The notes beneath the pieces are model-generated. The model saw only the letters and a list, made by a program, of their open reading frames with translations, searched no databases and was not told the DNA's origin. 64,000 bases of DNA, from NCBI GenBank assembly GCA_029238515.1, contig JAQWFW010000006.1, positions 1 to 64,000 on the forward strand. Direction: 5' to 3'. Each line of letters opens with the position of its first letter. Positions within the stretch are counted from its first letter, which is position 1. Positions 34,257 to 44,200 of this stretch are shown here, piece by piece. The translations under genes were made by a program, and so were the position numbers. The DNA is from Flavobacteriaceae bacterium (GTDB lineage Bacteria; Bacteroidota; Bacteroidia; Flavobacteriales; Flavobacteriaceae).

Positions 34257-34344
34257 CAGAGAGGAAGGGATTCGAACCCTCGATACGCTTTTGGCGTATA
34301 CACACTTTCCAGGCGTGCGCCTTCGACCACTCGGCCACCTCTCT
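34257..34344 (-). tRNA. tRNA-Ser (anticodon GGA)
   Basis: An 88-nt class II tRNA on the minus strand. The 7-bp acceptor stem pairs 34338-34344 with 34258-34264, and G at 34257 is the discriminator base. The anticodon loop reads CTGGAAA, giving GGA, which decodes UCC and UCU. A long variable arm (typical of serine) and the GGTTCGAATCC T arm are present. The 3' CCA is not encoded. It lies alone between the ExbB operon and ansA. Confidence 0.97.
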
Positions 34345-34408
34345 AGTTTCTTTTTTTAAAAGAGGTCAAATAAATAAAAAATTGTTTACTTGTGAAAGGA
34401 AATCTCTC

Positions 34409-35437
34409 TTAATTTTCGGTTAATTCCCCACGTAATGAGGTTTCAAATACCAATTGAAACGTACTGCTGTTGGTTTTTTCTCCGAGTAAATACATTAGTT
34501 TTGTGATTGCGGCCTCTGTGGTCATATCTTTGGCTGAAATAACTCCTAAATCGCGCATTTTTTTACTCGTTTCATAATGCCCCATATGTACCATTCCACC
34601 TGAACATTGAGTCACATTAACAATATAAATTCCATTTGAAATGGCTGTTTTTAATAAATCTAAAAACCTGTTTTCTGTTGTTGCATTTCCAGAGCCATAG
34701 GTTTCCAAAACCACCCCTTTGAGGTTTGGTATTTCTAAAATGGATTTTAGCACAGAAGATTGTATCCCTGGAAAAAGTTTAATCAATACAACATTTGTAT
34801 CAAGTATCTTGTGAACATTCAATTTACTTTGCGTGAAATTCTTCAACAACAAATCGTATTGTACCTGAAGCTTTAAACCAGATGTTACCAAGGGTGGAAA
34901 ATTATTTGATGCAAAGGCCTCAAAATGATCGGCATTTATTTTTGTTGTTCTATTGCCACGGTACAATTTATATTCAAAATACAACCCCACTTCTCTTATC
35001 ACTGGCGCGTTGTTTTGGTGTAAACTCGCCAATTGTATGGAAGTGATAAGATTTTCTTTCGCATCGGTGCGCAAATCGCCTATGGGCAGTTGAGATCCTG
35101 TAAAAATGACTGGTTTATTTAAATTTTCGAGCATAAAACTCAGCGCAGAGGCCGAATAACTCATAGTATCGCTGCCATGAAGAACTACAAAGCCGTGGTA
35201 ATCCTCGTATTGTTTTTCTATGATTTCTGCCAATTGTATCCAATGCGAAGGGGTGATGTTGGAAGAATCCAAAGGGTGTTCGAACGAAGTGGTGTCTATG
35301 TCACAATTCAAGAGCTTAAGCTCAGGAATATTTTTCAATAAATGTTGAAAATTGAATGCTTGGAGTGCTTCGCTAGCTGCATCTTTAATCATACCAATCG
35401 TACCTCCAGTGTATATCAATAATATTTTTGCGCGCAT
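34409..35437 (-). CDS. ansA: L-asparaginase (type I-like)
   Basis: A 342-residue amidohydrolase that converts asparagine to aspartate and ammonia. Catalytic motifs are TGGTIGM near the N-terminus and GSDTMSYSAS near 85-95, both with the essential threonines. There is no signal peptide, which fits the cytoplasmic class. ATG 35437 lies 4 nt after the tatD stop; the longer frame from 35509 would overlap tatD by 68 nt. It forms an operon with tatD, from a single predicted promoter near 36218. Confidence 0.93.
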   Translation of the reverse strand: MRAKILLIYTGGTIGMIKDAASEALQAFNFQHLLKNIPELKLLNCDIDTTSFEHPLDSSNITPSHWIQLAEIIEKQYEDYHGFVVLHGSDTMSYSASALSFMLENLNKPVIFTGSQLPIGDLRTDAKENLITSIQLASLHQNNAPVIREVGLYFEYKLYRGNRTTKINADHFEAFASNNFPPLVTSGLKLQVQYDLLLKNFTQSKLNVHKILDTNVVLIKLFPGIQSSVLKSILEIPNLKGVVLETYGSGNATTENRFLDLLKTAISNGIYIVNVTQCSGGMVHMGHYETSKKMRDLGVISAKDMTTEAAITKLMYLLGEKTNSSTFQLVFETSLRGELTEN

Positions 35438-35441
35438 GTTG

Positions 35442-36209
35442 TTAAATTTTAAAAATATTCTTTGAGTTATTGGTGGTAATTTGAGCAATTTCTTCCATGC
35501 TTTTACCATAAATTAAAGAAAGTTTTTCCAAAACTTCTAGTATATAGGCACTTTCATTGCGTTTGCCTCTATAGGGAACTGGGGCCAAATAAGGGGCATC
35601 TGTTTCCAAAACAATATGTGCTAAATCTATTTGTTCCAAAAATTGATCTATTTTTCCGTTCTTAAATGTTACAACGCCTCCAATTCCAAGTTTCATATTG
35701 TACGAAATGGCTTTGTGAGCTTGCTCCATTGTTCCAGTAAAACAGTGAAAGATACCGAATAAATCCTCTGATTTTTCTTCTTCCAAAACTTCAAATACTT
35801 CATCAAAGGCATCTCTGCAATGAATCACAATAGGAAGCTGATAATGTTTGGCCCATTGAATTTGCGTTCGAAAAGCGTCTTGTTGTTGTTTTAAAGTGCT
35901 TTTGTCCCAATATAAATCAATTCCAATTTCTCCAATGGCAGCAAATTTTCGTTGTTTGAGCGCTGTTTTTACATGATTCAGTTCTTTTTTGTAATCTTCT
36001 TTTATATGTATTGGATGAACCCCCATCATCAAAAATACATGTTCTGGATATTTGCGCTCCAATGCATACATAGCTTCTGTATATGTCGAATCTATAGCAG
36101 GAACAAAAAAACGAGACACCCCTGCTTCAAGTCCTCTTGACATCATTTCGTCTCGATCCATGTCAAATGCCTCACTATAAAGATGTGTATGTGTATCGGT
36201 TATAATCAT
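35442..36209 (-). CDS. TatD family metal-dependent deoxyribonuclease
   Basis: A 255-residue TIM-barrel hydrolase. Metal ligands are seen in DTHTHL (N-terminus), GEIGIDLYW, IHCRDA, HCFTG and LETDAPYL. In other bacteria, TatD proteins are 3'-5' exonucleases active in DNA repair or degradation. The N-terminal H-x-H motif is intact, so activity is likely. A -7 box ends 4 nt before its ATG, so the mRNA may be leaderless. It heads an operon with ansA. Confidence 0.93.
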   Translation of the reverse strand: MIITDTHTHLYSEAFDMDRDEMMSRGLEAGVSRFFVPAIDSTYTEAMYALERKYPEHVFLMMGVHPIHIKEDYKKELNHVKTALKQRKFAAIGEIGIDLYWDKSTLKQQQDAFRTQIQWAKHYQLPIVIHCRDAFDEVFEVLEEEKSEDLFGIFHCFTGTMEQAHKAISYNMKLGIGGVVTFKNGKIDQFLEQIDLAHIVLETDAPYLAPVPYRGKRNESAYILEVLEKLSLIYGKSMEEIAQITTNNSKNIFKI

Positions 36210-36213
36210 GTTA

Positions 36214-36221
36214 CAAAAGTA
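36214..36221 (-). promoter_or_regulatory. Predicted -7 box for tatD-ansA
   Basis: TACTTTTG on the minus strand with only 4 nt to ATG 36209, predicting a leaderless transcript. The plus-strand box for the next gene lies 13 nt away. Confidence 0.5.
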
Positions 36222-36234
36222 CTATTTTGTGTAG

Positions 36235-36242
36235 TATATTTG
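36235..36242 (+). promoter_or_regulatory. Predicted -7 box for the retropepsin-like gene
   Basis: TATATTTG, a full match to TAnnTTTG. It is 37 nt before ATG 36280 and 16 nt before the alternative TTG 36259. Confidence 0.5.
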
Positions 36243-36279
36243 TTTAAAAATTAATGCCTTGACAAATAAAGCTTCTTTG

Positions 36280-36705
36280 ATGCAGTTTTTAACTGATGAA
36301 TGTTTTCGTAAAGTAAAACTTCATTTTATTCCCAGCAATCATTACAAAGTGATTGCAAAAATAAATGGCGTCAAAGGGTGGTTTATTTTGGATACTGGTG
36401 CTTCTACAACTTTTGTTGCTAAACATCTGACAGAAAAATTCAATCTTTCCTCTGAAGGGGCGATCATAAAAGCCAACGGTGCTGGCCCAGAACAAATAGA
36501 TGCCGCTGTATCTCACGAAAATCTAATCAAAATGGGGACATGGAGTAGATCAAAGTGTACTATTGCCTTAATTGATTTAACCCCCATAAATACTGCATTT
36601 ACATCGGCAGATTTACCAAAAGTCGATGGCATCATTGGTGCAGACATACTTAAAAAAGGTAAAGCCATTATTGATTACGACAAAAACTACCTTTATTTAA
36701 AATAA
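36280..36705 (+). CDS. Retropepsin-like aspartic protease (clan AA)
   Basis: A 141-residue single-domain aspartic protease. The active-site motif is FILDTGASTTFV. A second hydrophobic-Gly segment, IIGADIL, is typical of retroviral-type monomers that dimerise. No signal peptide or membrane anchor is visible. ATG 36280 is preferred over TTG 36259, seven codons upstream, because TTG starts are rare here. The target is unknown. It stands alone between divergent tatD and convergent tonB, with its own predicted -7 box and a terminator. Confidence 0.82.
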   Translation: MQFLTDECFRKVKLHFIPSNHYKVIAKINGVKGWFILDTGASTTFVAKHLTEKFNLSSEGAIIKANGAGPEQIDAAVSHENLIKMGTWSRSKCTIALIDLTPINTAFTSADLPKVDGIIGADILKKGKAIIDYDKNYLYLK

Positions 36706-36706
36706 A

Positions 36707-36730
36707 AAATCCCGCAAACAGCGGGATTTT
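36707..36730. terminator. Bidirectional terminator between retropepsin-like gene and tonB
   Basis: A GC-rich 9-bp stem, AAATCCCGC with GCGGGATTT (36707-36715 and 36721-36729), with loop AAACA, flanked by A-run and T-run. It lies 1 nt after one stop and 20 nt from the convergent tonB stop. Confidence 0.92.
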
Positions 36731-36750
36731 AAAATATTATCATTTAAAAT

Positions 36751-37470
36751 TTAATCTTGTACTTGGAACGTAATTGGCAAAGAGTAAGGCACAATTACTG
36801 GTTTTCCTCTTTGACGGCCTGGTTTCATTTTTGGCAACATATTAATTACTCGTGCCGCTTCTTTTTCTAACCTTGGGTGTGGTGCTCTAGAGCGCACACC
36901 GGTTACATTTCCGTTTTTGTCAATCTTAAAAATTACGCTAATACGCTGTCTTCCTGAAAGACCTAAATCTCCAGCTAAATCTGTATTGAATTTTCGCTGA
37001 ACAAATTTGGCAATTTTATCGGACATACATTTACGCTTGTCCGCATTAGAACCACGTTCGCAACCAGGGTATTCAGGTACGTTTTCAATTACTGCAAAAG
37101 GCACCTCAACATCTTCGATGACTTCTTCGACTTCTACATCTTCAACTTCCATTATTTCTTCTTCCTGATCAGTTTCAGTAGATTCAATTACAGTTTCTTC
37201 TACTTCTTCTTCGTCTTCAACCACTTCAATCACTTCTGGAGCGGCTGGTGGCGGTGGTGGCGGTGGCGGTGGGATGACTTGTTCAATAATCGGAATTTCT
37301 TCATCAAGTTCATCGTCTAGATTAAGTTTGCCAATGTCAATGTTGGATTTGTCGTACGTCTTATAATTGAGCGTAGAGTATGTTAAAAATAACATCAATG
37401 CCAATCCAACAGCGAAATAGATCGAGCCATTTCTACTGACATCTGCTTTTGGGTTTTTCTTTGATTCCAT
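36751..37470 (-). CDS. TonB energy transducer
   Basis: A 239-residue protein that links the proton motive force at the inner membrane to outer membrane receptors. One N-terminal membrane helix (about 16-35) is followed by a proline run (about 68-75). A strongly acidic spacer follows (about 80-125, rich in Glu, Asp and Val). The C-terminal TonB domain spans about 150-239 (RQRISVIFKIDKNG; VIVPYSLPITFQV). It is last in the ruvA to tonB operon, before the shared terminator. It should work with the ExbB/ExbD complex and receptors such as the one at 7528-10284. Confidence 0.92.
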   Translation of the reverse strand: MESKKNPKADVSRNGSIYFAVGLALMLFLTYSTLNYKTYDKSNIDIGKLNLDDELDEEIPIIEQVIPPPPPPPPPAAPEVIEVVEDEEEVEETVIESTETDQEEEIMEVEDVEVEEVIEDVEVPFAVIENVPEYPGCERGSNADKRKCMSDKIAKFVQRKFNTDLAGDLGLSGRQRISVIFKIDKNGNVTGVRSRAPHPRLEKEAARVINMLPKMKPGRQRGKPVIVPYSLPITFQVQD

Positions 37471-37514
37471 TGTGTTTTTGTTATTGGGGGTTAAATTAAT
37501 TAAAAAAAATAAAA

Positions 37515-37898
37515 CTACATAAACGTTTGAAGTTTTTTAACAAGCGTTTGTTTTTTCCAGCTTAATAAAAAAGCCATAACCAAAATACCTAGTGTATTTG
37601 CAAGGATGTCCAACGCATCGGTTACTCGTACATTTGGTGTAACACTTTGTAGAAGTTCAAGAATTATGCCAAAAATGAGGGAAAAAAGAACAGAATACCA
37701 TATGCTCTTGTTTATGTTTTGAACATGAAAAGAAAAAAAAGCAAGCAAACAGAGTACTGCATAGGCCACGAAATGAAGGATTTTATCTTGGAATTGGATA
37801 TTTAATATTGCATCATGATTGATGCGCACCAAACTTGCAACAGCTAAGCTTAGCGAATAACCAACTGAAAGGATATGAATCCAATATTTTTTAAGCAC
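37515..37898 (-). CDS. VanZ-like membrane protein
   Basis: A 127-residue protein with four membrane helices (about 8-25, 37-57, 68-85 and 95-115). It contains the VanZ-like pattern DKILHFVAYAVLC and a conserved ELLQ motif. VanZ relatives occur in many envelope contexts; their role is not established in Bacteroidota. It starts at GTG 37898 (or TTG 37901) and overlaps the gcvH end by a few nt, so it is translationally coupled. It precedes tonB by 44 nt. Confidence 0.88.
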   Translation of the reverse strand: MLKKYWIHILSVGYSLSLAVASLVRINHDAILNIQFQDKILHFVAYAVLCLLAFFSFHVQNINKSIWYSVLFSLIFGIILELLQSVTPNVRVTDALDILANTLGILVMAFLLSWKKQTLVKKLQTFM

Positions 37899-38271
37899 CA
37901 ATCAACGCTTTATAATCCTGTGCAGACATTAGGGTGTCAAGATCTGCAACATCAGTGCATTTAAGCTTAATCATCCAGCCATCGCCGTATGGGTCGTCAT
38001 TCACTTTTTCTGGTTCGTCTTCAAGTGATTCATTGAATTCTATGATTTCTCCAGCAATTGGAAGAAATAAATCCGATACGGTTTTTACGGCTTCTACAGT
38101 TCCAAAAACTTCTTCGGCATCTAGTGTTTCGTCTAAAGTATCTACTTCGACATAGACAATGTCTCCAAGTTCGCTCTGGGCAAAATCGGTAATTCCAATA
38201 GTGAGTACATCGCCTTCTATACGAACCCACTCATGATCTTTGGTGTATTTTAATTCTTCAGGTGTATTCAT
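37891..38271 (-). CDS. gcvH: Glycine cleavage system H protein
   Basis: A 126-residue carrier protein. The lipoyl group is attached to K63 (in VEAVKTVSD) and shuttles aminomethyl groups between the P, T and L proteins of glycine cleavage. Family marks are YTKDHEW near the N-terminus and YGDGWMIKL. Length fits the family (about 125-130). It lies between sprA (24 nt) and the vanZ-like gene (overlap). No gcvP or gcvT lies in the window, so this is an isolated member, as is common in Flavobacteriaceae. Confidence 0.97.
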   Translation of the reverse strand: MNTPEELKYTKDHEWVRIEGDVLTIGITDFAQSELGDIVYVEVDTLDETLDAEEVFGTVEAVKTVSDLFLPIAGEIIEFNESLEDEPEKVNDDPYGDGWMIKLKCTDVADLDTLMSAQDYKALIGA

Positions 38272-38295
38272 TTTATCAGTACTTAATTAATCGTA

Positions 38296-41200
38296 TTAAT
38301 TTCCAAAATTGTAGCGCAACGTAAATCCAGACCTAATGGTTGTTTGTGGAAACGCTGTTGATATTGCATATTCAGAGAATGCGTAATCAAAATAAAATAT
38401 AGCTGTCAAGTTTTTGCTAAAGGCATAATCTGCTGCATATTTTAAACTCCAAATCGTTTGACCTGCACTCACTTGATTGTTGTCTAAATCCAAATATCTT
38501 ATGATGGTTTTGTTGTTTCTAATAGACAAATCGGCTTTCATATTCAAATCACTTTTAATGATTCTTCTTGGACCTGCAAGTTTTGATCGGATCCTTAAAT
38601 CTTTAATGCGATAACCCAATCCAAAAATGTATTCATAGCCCTGAATCTCCGTCAATAAGTTATTGTCAAAACTAATGGACAAACTTCGGTCTTTTTTGAT
38701 TTCTGTTGATAATTTTACAGAATTTTTCATCTCAAAATCTATCTTAATCAGTGGGCTGAATTGTTCTACCAAATTGACATTACTGAACAATGTTTGGGCC
38801 TTAAAATTACCCGACTGATCTAATACATTTGGGTTTTGCGAAGCGTAATCCAAACTTGGATCTGCTGCTTTATAATCTAGATTCGTGCGGAATTGATTGA
38901 TCGTGTAAGAAGCTCTGTAGCCATGGGTGACAGAAAAGCGTCTGAAATGCTTTTTGAACCATTTGTTCTTCATAAAACCAGTATACTTCAACGTCCAATT
39001 TGGAATTGGAATATCTCGAAATGCGTCTAAACTTATTTTATTTGCTTTTTTACCAGAGTAAGCCGATAAGAATGCTGGCAACAATACAGATTGACTGTTT
39101 TTTCCAAAACCTAAAGGATACCCCTCTGAGTCTGTTGCATATCCCGTGTTGCCATAAAATTGTTGCGCCAAACGGCTCGCAATCTCCAATCGGTTCGTTT
39201 TAAAATCTTCAAAAGGTGCCGAACGAACCTCATCACTTTTACTGAAAGCTGTTCGAATCAAGGAAGTGGATATATTAAAATTACCAAAGGTATTTTGAAT
39301 TAGAGCATTGTATGTATTACTCAAACCATCTCCACTGGTATCGGTCGTATTGAAATTTTCTGTAAAGTTTGTTGCATAGGTTTTGCCGCCTGTAAAATCA
39401 ATTTTTAAATCTGAAATTGGCTCAGTATTGATGGCATAATCCAAAATTTCATTATGGGTCTCTGAGTACTGCTGGTTGAATTGATCGAACGTTGTGAGCC
39501 AACCATTTTGTGCGGCAATTTGACGAACATCGCGCTGACTCCCCATAGTATAACCCAAAGTTGGTTTCATTGTTCCAATAAATCCAGGGGTTGGCAAATA
39601 TCCTGGCAAGAAAGAACTGTTGCTCTCTGCATAATTGACTTGCATTCTATTGATGCTGGTCAGTAATCCAATGCCGAAGTCTTTCAAATTAAATTTTTTA
39701 TTTGACCCCCTTCGTTTCGATGCATCAGTGTTGCTTTGAACTCGAGACGGTCTTCTAGACCTCGATTTTTTCACTCCTAAATAACGGTACAGTTTTCGCA
39801 TGTCAAAGGAAGTGTTCAGATTGTGCTGATTGGCATTTGAAATCGAATTCCCTAAATCATAAGTTTGTCCATTGACGTTGAGTTGTCCAAAAATATCTGA
39901 TCCTTTGGTCCAAAGAAAATCTCCAGTGTAAGAATAATTTGCAGTGATAAAATTGAGTGTAGGAATTTTATCTAGAGGCAATTTATAATTTATCCCCAAT
40001 TGCTGTGAATGACGGTTCGGATCACCAAAGTCGAAGAACCGATCCCAAACTCCTAATGTGGGATCTTGATCGCCGTTCAAATCATCGTTTATGAAATAAT
40101 TGCGCACAATATGGTTGTTGGATGAAGTGAAATTAAAACTCAGGCCTTTTGTGAGTTGATAATTCAAGGTATACTGCAAATCAAAAGTATAATTTCGTCG
40201 AATCAACTCATCAACCGTAATGTTGTTGGCACCCAAATCTGCGTCTCTAAATTTTTGGCTATTAAACTGACGAATGATGTCTGAATTAATCGTTAAGCTA
40301 TAGGGTAATAAATTAAGATTAAAATCTTTTATAATTTTCCAATATTTCCCTTTGAATAATGAATCATTTTTCTTGAAAGGTTCAAAATTTAGCGGCTGAA
40401 AACTATAGGTATAGTTGGCACCCACACGAACGTTTTGATCTAAGGAGTTTTCTATTTCGAAATCTCTATGTTTCATTTCGTTGTACGAGTAGTTGAGTGT
40501 CAAGTTTTCTACATCATAAACTCTAGGTTTTGCATCACCTGTCCGTTGTTTTTTAACTCCAATAAAATTGATGCTTTTCCGCTTAGTATAATCCTCAGAT
40601 TGCATTCGAATTCGATCGCGTTCTTCATTTGATTCTGCAGCATCCAATCGATTTTGAAGTTTTAAATCTTTGTATTGTTGGTCATATTCTGGTGTGATTA
40701 ATATTTCACTTTGCCCATAATTGAAAGGAATTTGTAATCCCCATTTTTTAGGTAACAATTGTCCAACATTCATGTTTGTAACGAAGTCGTACTGCTTTAA
40801 ATCTTCACGGCTACGCTCATTAGGGCCTTGGTCTATGTTTCCAAATCCTGTAGTGCTTCGCTTTGCGGTAGCATTGACATTCATAAAATCGGCAATATTG
40901 GTATCCATGCTCATGATGGCCGCCCAACCGCCTTCGTTATCCATGTCGGCAATACGTAATTCATTGAACCACACTTCTGCACATTGGTCTGTAGTTCCAA
41001 TGTTTTTAACCCCTATCATAAGTGTCCGAATATCTCCAAAGTTTGGATTTCCTTTTATAGCGATACGTTGTTCAAATGGAGCTTCTGTTTGCGTAGAGTT
41101 TATGTCTAAAGAAAATGGCGAAAATTCACCAACGGGGGTTTCCTGTAATACACCATCTATGACGTTGTAAAACGTAGGGTCTTCATTGGTTAATGTCCCT

Positions 41201-44200
41201 TGACTAATACCTAAAGCTTTTATTTTTTCTAACAGTTCTAAAGAAATGTCAAGCTCATTGTATTCTGGCCAAACTTCAGAAGCGGAGGCACCAGTAGCGC
41301 CTGATGATTTTCTTAATGGTAATTCTAATTGATAATAATTTTGTGTAAAATCATTACCCATACGTACAAAAGCAACCAATTCGCCTTGTTCAAAGCTGTC
41401 TGTTTCACCGTCTTCTGCGTGGATAAACATTTTCACCTTTTTGTATTGACGCATATCAACATTAATGTTTTTGAAAACTGCTCTCGAGTCTCGACGCTCC
41501 AAATCGCAAACATCGACCACCAAAGATTGCTCATTTTGACGCACAATAGTGTTGTTATTATTCAATTGTTCTCGCTGAACATTTGGCGGAGAAACATAAC
41601 TCCCATCATTCTCTTGAATTCCGACAATTCCTACACTAAAATCTGTGGATTCCAATAATGTAGCAGCATCAGAATCTCCATCCATAGACTGTAAAAATCG
41701 CCTCCAATCACTTCGTACCAAATCAAAAGTCCCAAACCTCAACACTGTAGTTTCTGTAAAATCTTTCAAATATAATCTAGTGAAACGAATCGATCTAAAG
41801 TCTGATATTCCACCTACTGCGTTTGTAAATTCTGTCAGTGGAATTCTAAATTGGTACCAGTTTATGTTTCCTGATTGTGATCCATTTGGAAGTGTAATAC
41901 TAGTAATCGATTTTCGATCTACAATATAGGGACTGTTAGGGTTATTTAGTGCAGAGGAGGTGATGTCAATTTCATACTCAAAATAACTGTCAATTGTATT
42001 CATTGTGTTATCTCTATTGATGTCTTCTACATCGGGTTGTGTTGTAGATCCTCTGTTGGTGTCGGTAAAAACATCGGGGGAATTGCCTTCAAGTCCGTTA
42101 TAACGTTTGTAGCGATTAAAGATATCTCCACTTGTGTTTAAGTAATATGTATAGTTGTCATTTGCAGGGTCAGAAAGGTTAGCAAATGCAGAAAATCGTG
42201 CATCCGTGGTGTTTTTTTCTTCTAAATCATCATAACCATCTAAACCGACATCTTGATTGGCACGTTCTTGACCTTGAGTAGAAAAAGCATAAATCAATGA
42301 CTGATTTTGAGGAGTTACGGTTCCCCAAGCTGATGGTGGTAATAAACTTACATTACCATCGCTTGGTAGTCCGTTTTCGTATTGTTTTTTTCCGTCCTTT
42401 ATGACATCTTCCGAAATATTACCAAGATTGAGAACCAATTTTCCTCCAGGGTTTGTTGGAGTATTCAAAAAAGGATCCATCAACCAAAACTCTACATACT
42501 CTACATTGGCTTGTTCAAAATCCGTAGAAGTCAACTGTCGTGAAATTCCAGCCCCACTGTTTTGTGGGTTATCCAGTATACCATCTTCAGCACCTTGTTG
42601 GTAGTTGTATGGCCCACGCTCTGTCGGTCGATACACTAAGTCCAACGAATTAATCACAGTATATTGTCCCGTAACCAAATCGATTTCTGGAAACAGTTCA
42701 TCAATAAAAATACGACGAGTGTAAAGGTCCGAAATATCGTCGTCGGTGATTTCTCCTGGTCGTTGCGAACTATAGAAAATAGGATCTACAGTATACCAGT
42801 TCAAAAGCGCTCTATCAAATCCATTTTGATAACCATTATCATCCTCATTACCTTCTGCATATACACGGCCAAGGTCTCTTGGTCTACTGGATAAAAACCA
42901 GGATTGAGGCGCAAGTAAGCTTATACCATTCTGAGTCCCTTCAAAATCGTCGATATACGATGTGACTTCATTGTTGAAATCTGTTCCTTTTGGTGCGCCA
43001 GGTTTCAAATATGCAAACTCTCCACGAACAGATAAATTAGATGTGGCATCCGTATCAATGTTGGGGAGTTTATTGGCCATTCGCGTCAAGAAAGGAACTT
43101 CTGTGGAATAGTTCCCATTGAATCCCATAATTGTGTTGTTGATGGGCTCTGTTCCATAGTTTGCTTTCTGAGTGATTGGACGTTCATTCAAGTTAAGCAA
43201 GGTAGCACCTAAAACAAAATTTTCATTGAATTGATGCTCTACATTAAACCCAGTAAAACGCTTTGTTTGTTGCCCAAAAACAGAGTTATTTTCAACAGAG
43301 ACTTGAATCGGTGTGTTGGACGATTGAAGAGATGGATCTAGTATTTGTACCGTTCCAATTTGGTAATTGACCGTATAATCGACACCTTCTACAAGCACAC
43401 GACCGCCAGCAGTTACTTTTACAGACCCTCTTGGCACATTGAATGCTCCAATTGGAATTCCAGAACCTCCTGTAGATTTGTAACGCCCACGTATTTGGAA
43501 TTTATTTTTTTCACTATCTTGTAATGCTGCTGTTTTGGTTTCTGAATATAATGACTTGTAAACATACTTTTGCTGATTTGCATTGTATGCTCCAGGAGTT
43601 GCTTCATCAGATTGATAATTTTCTGATGGATCTAATCTTAACGTTTCAAATAAATAAGCTCCAAAAGGTTCTGTTTTGGTGAAAATAATTTTACCATTTT
43701 GCGGAATCACTGTAATACCAGGAACAAAATCAAAAAAACCATCCCCTTTATTTTGAGGGTCATTGTTGAAATTTAACCTATCGAAATTAAAAAGTCGAAT
43801 TAGTGGCGTTTCATTTATTGGATCTTCATTACCAATAGGCGTTGGAAATGGGGTGCCACTTACCGGTGAAATGAAATTTAATGAAGATGTTTCATTATAG
43901 AAAATATTCAATCTAAAATCTTCCTGTGATAATTGATATGCACCAGTATCATAAACATTTTTCATCATCAAGTCCCAAATAGGAAGGTCAACATTTGTGA
44001 CCGCGCTTTTAAGCATTTTTAGAACAAGACTTTGATTGTTTACCACCTGATTCCCTGTGATTGGGTCGGTGTTTACGTCTGTAGCATTCAACCCATCGTT
44101 GGCGAACTCTCCTACTTGATATACTTCACCGCCAACAGTAAACTGAAAGGCAACAGCTAAAACTTCATCATTTTGAAGACGTTGATTAAGAGATATGTAA

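Noticed and set aside
40721-41170. Open frame of 149 codons antisense to sprA
   Set aside because: It lies wholly inside the intact sprA frame, has no recognisable domain or start context, and sprA codon use explains it.
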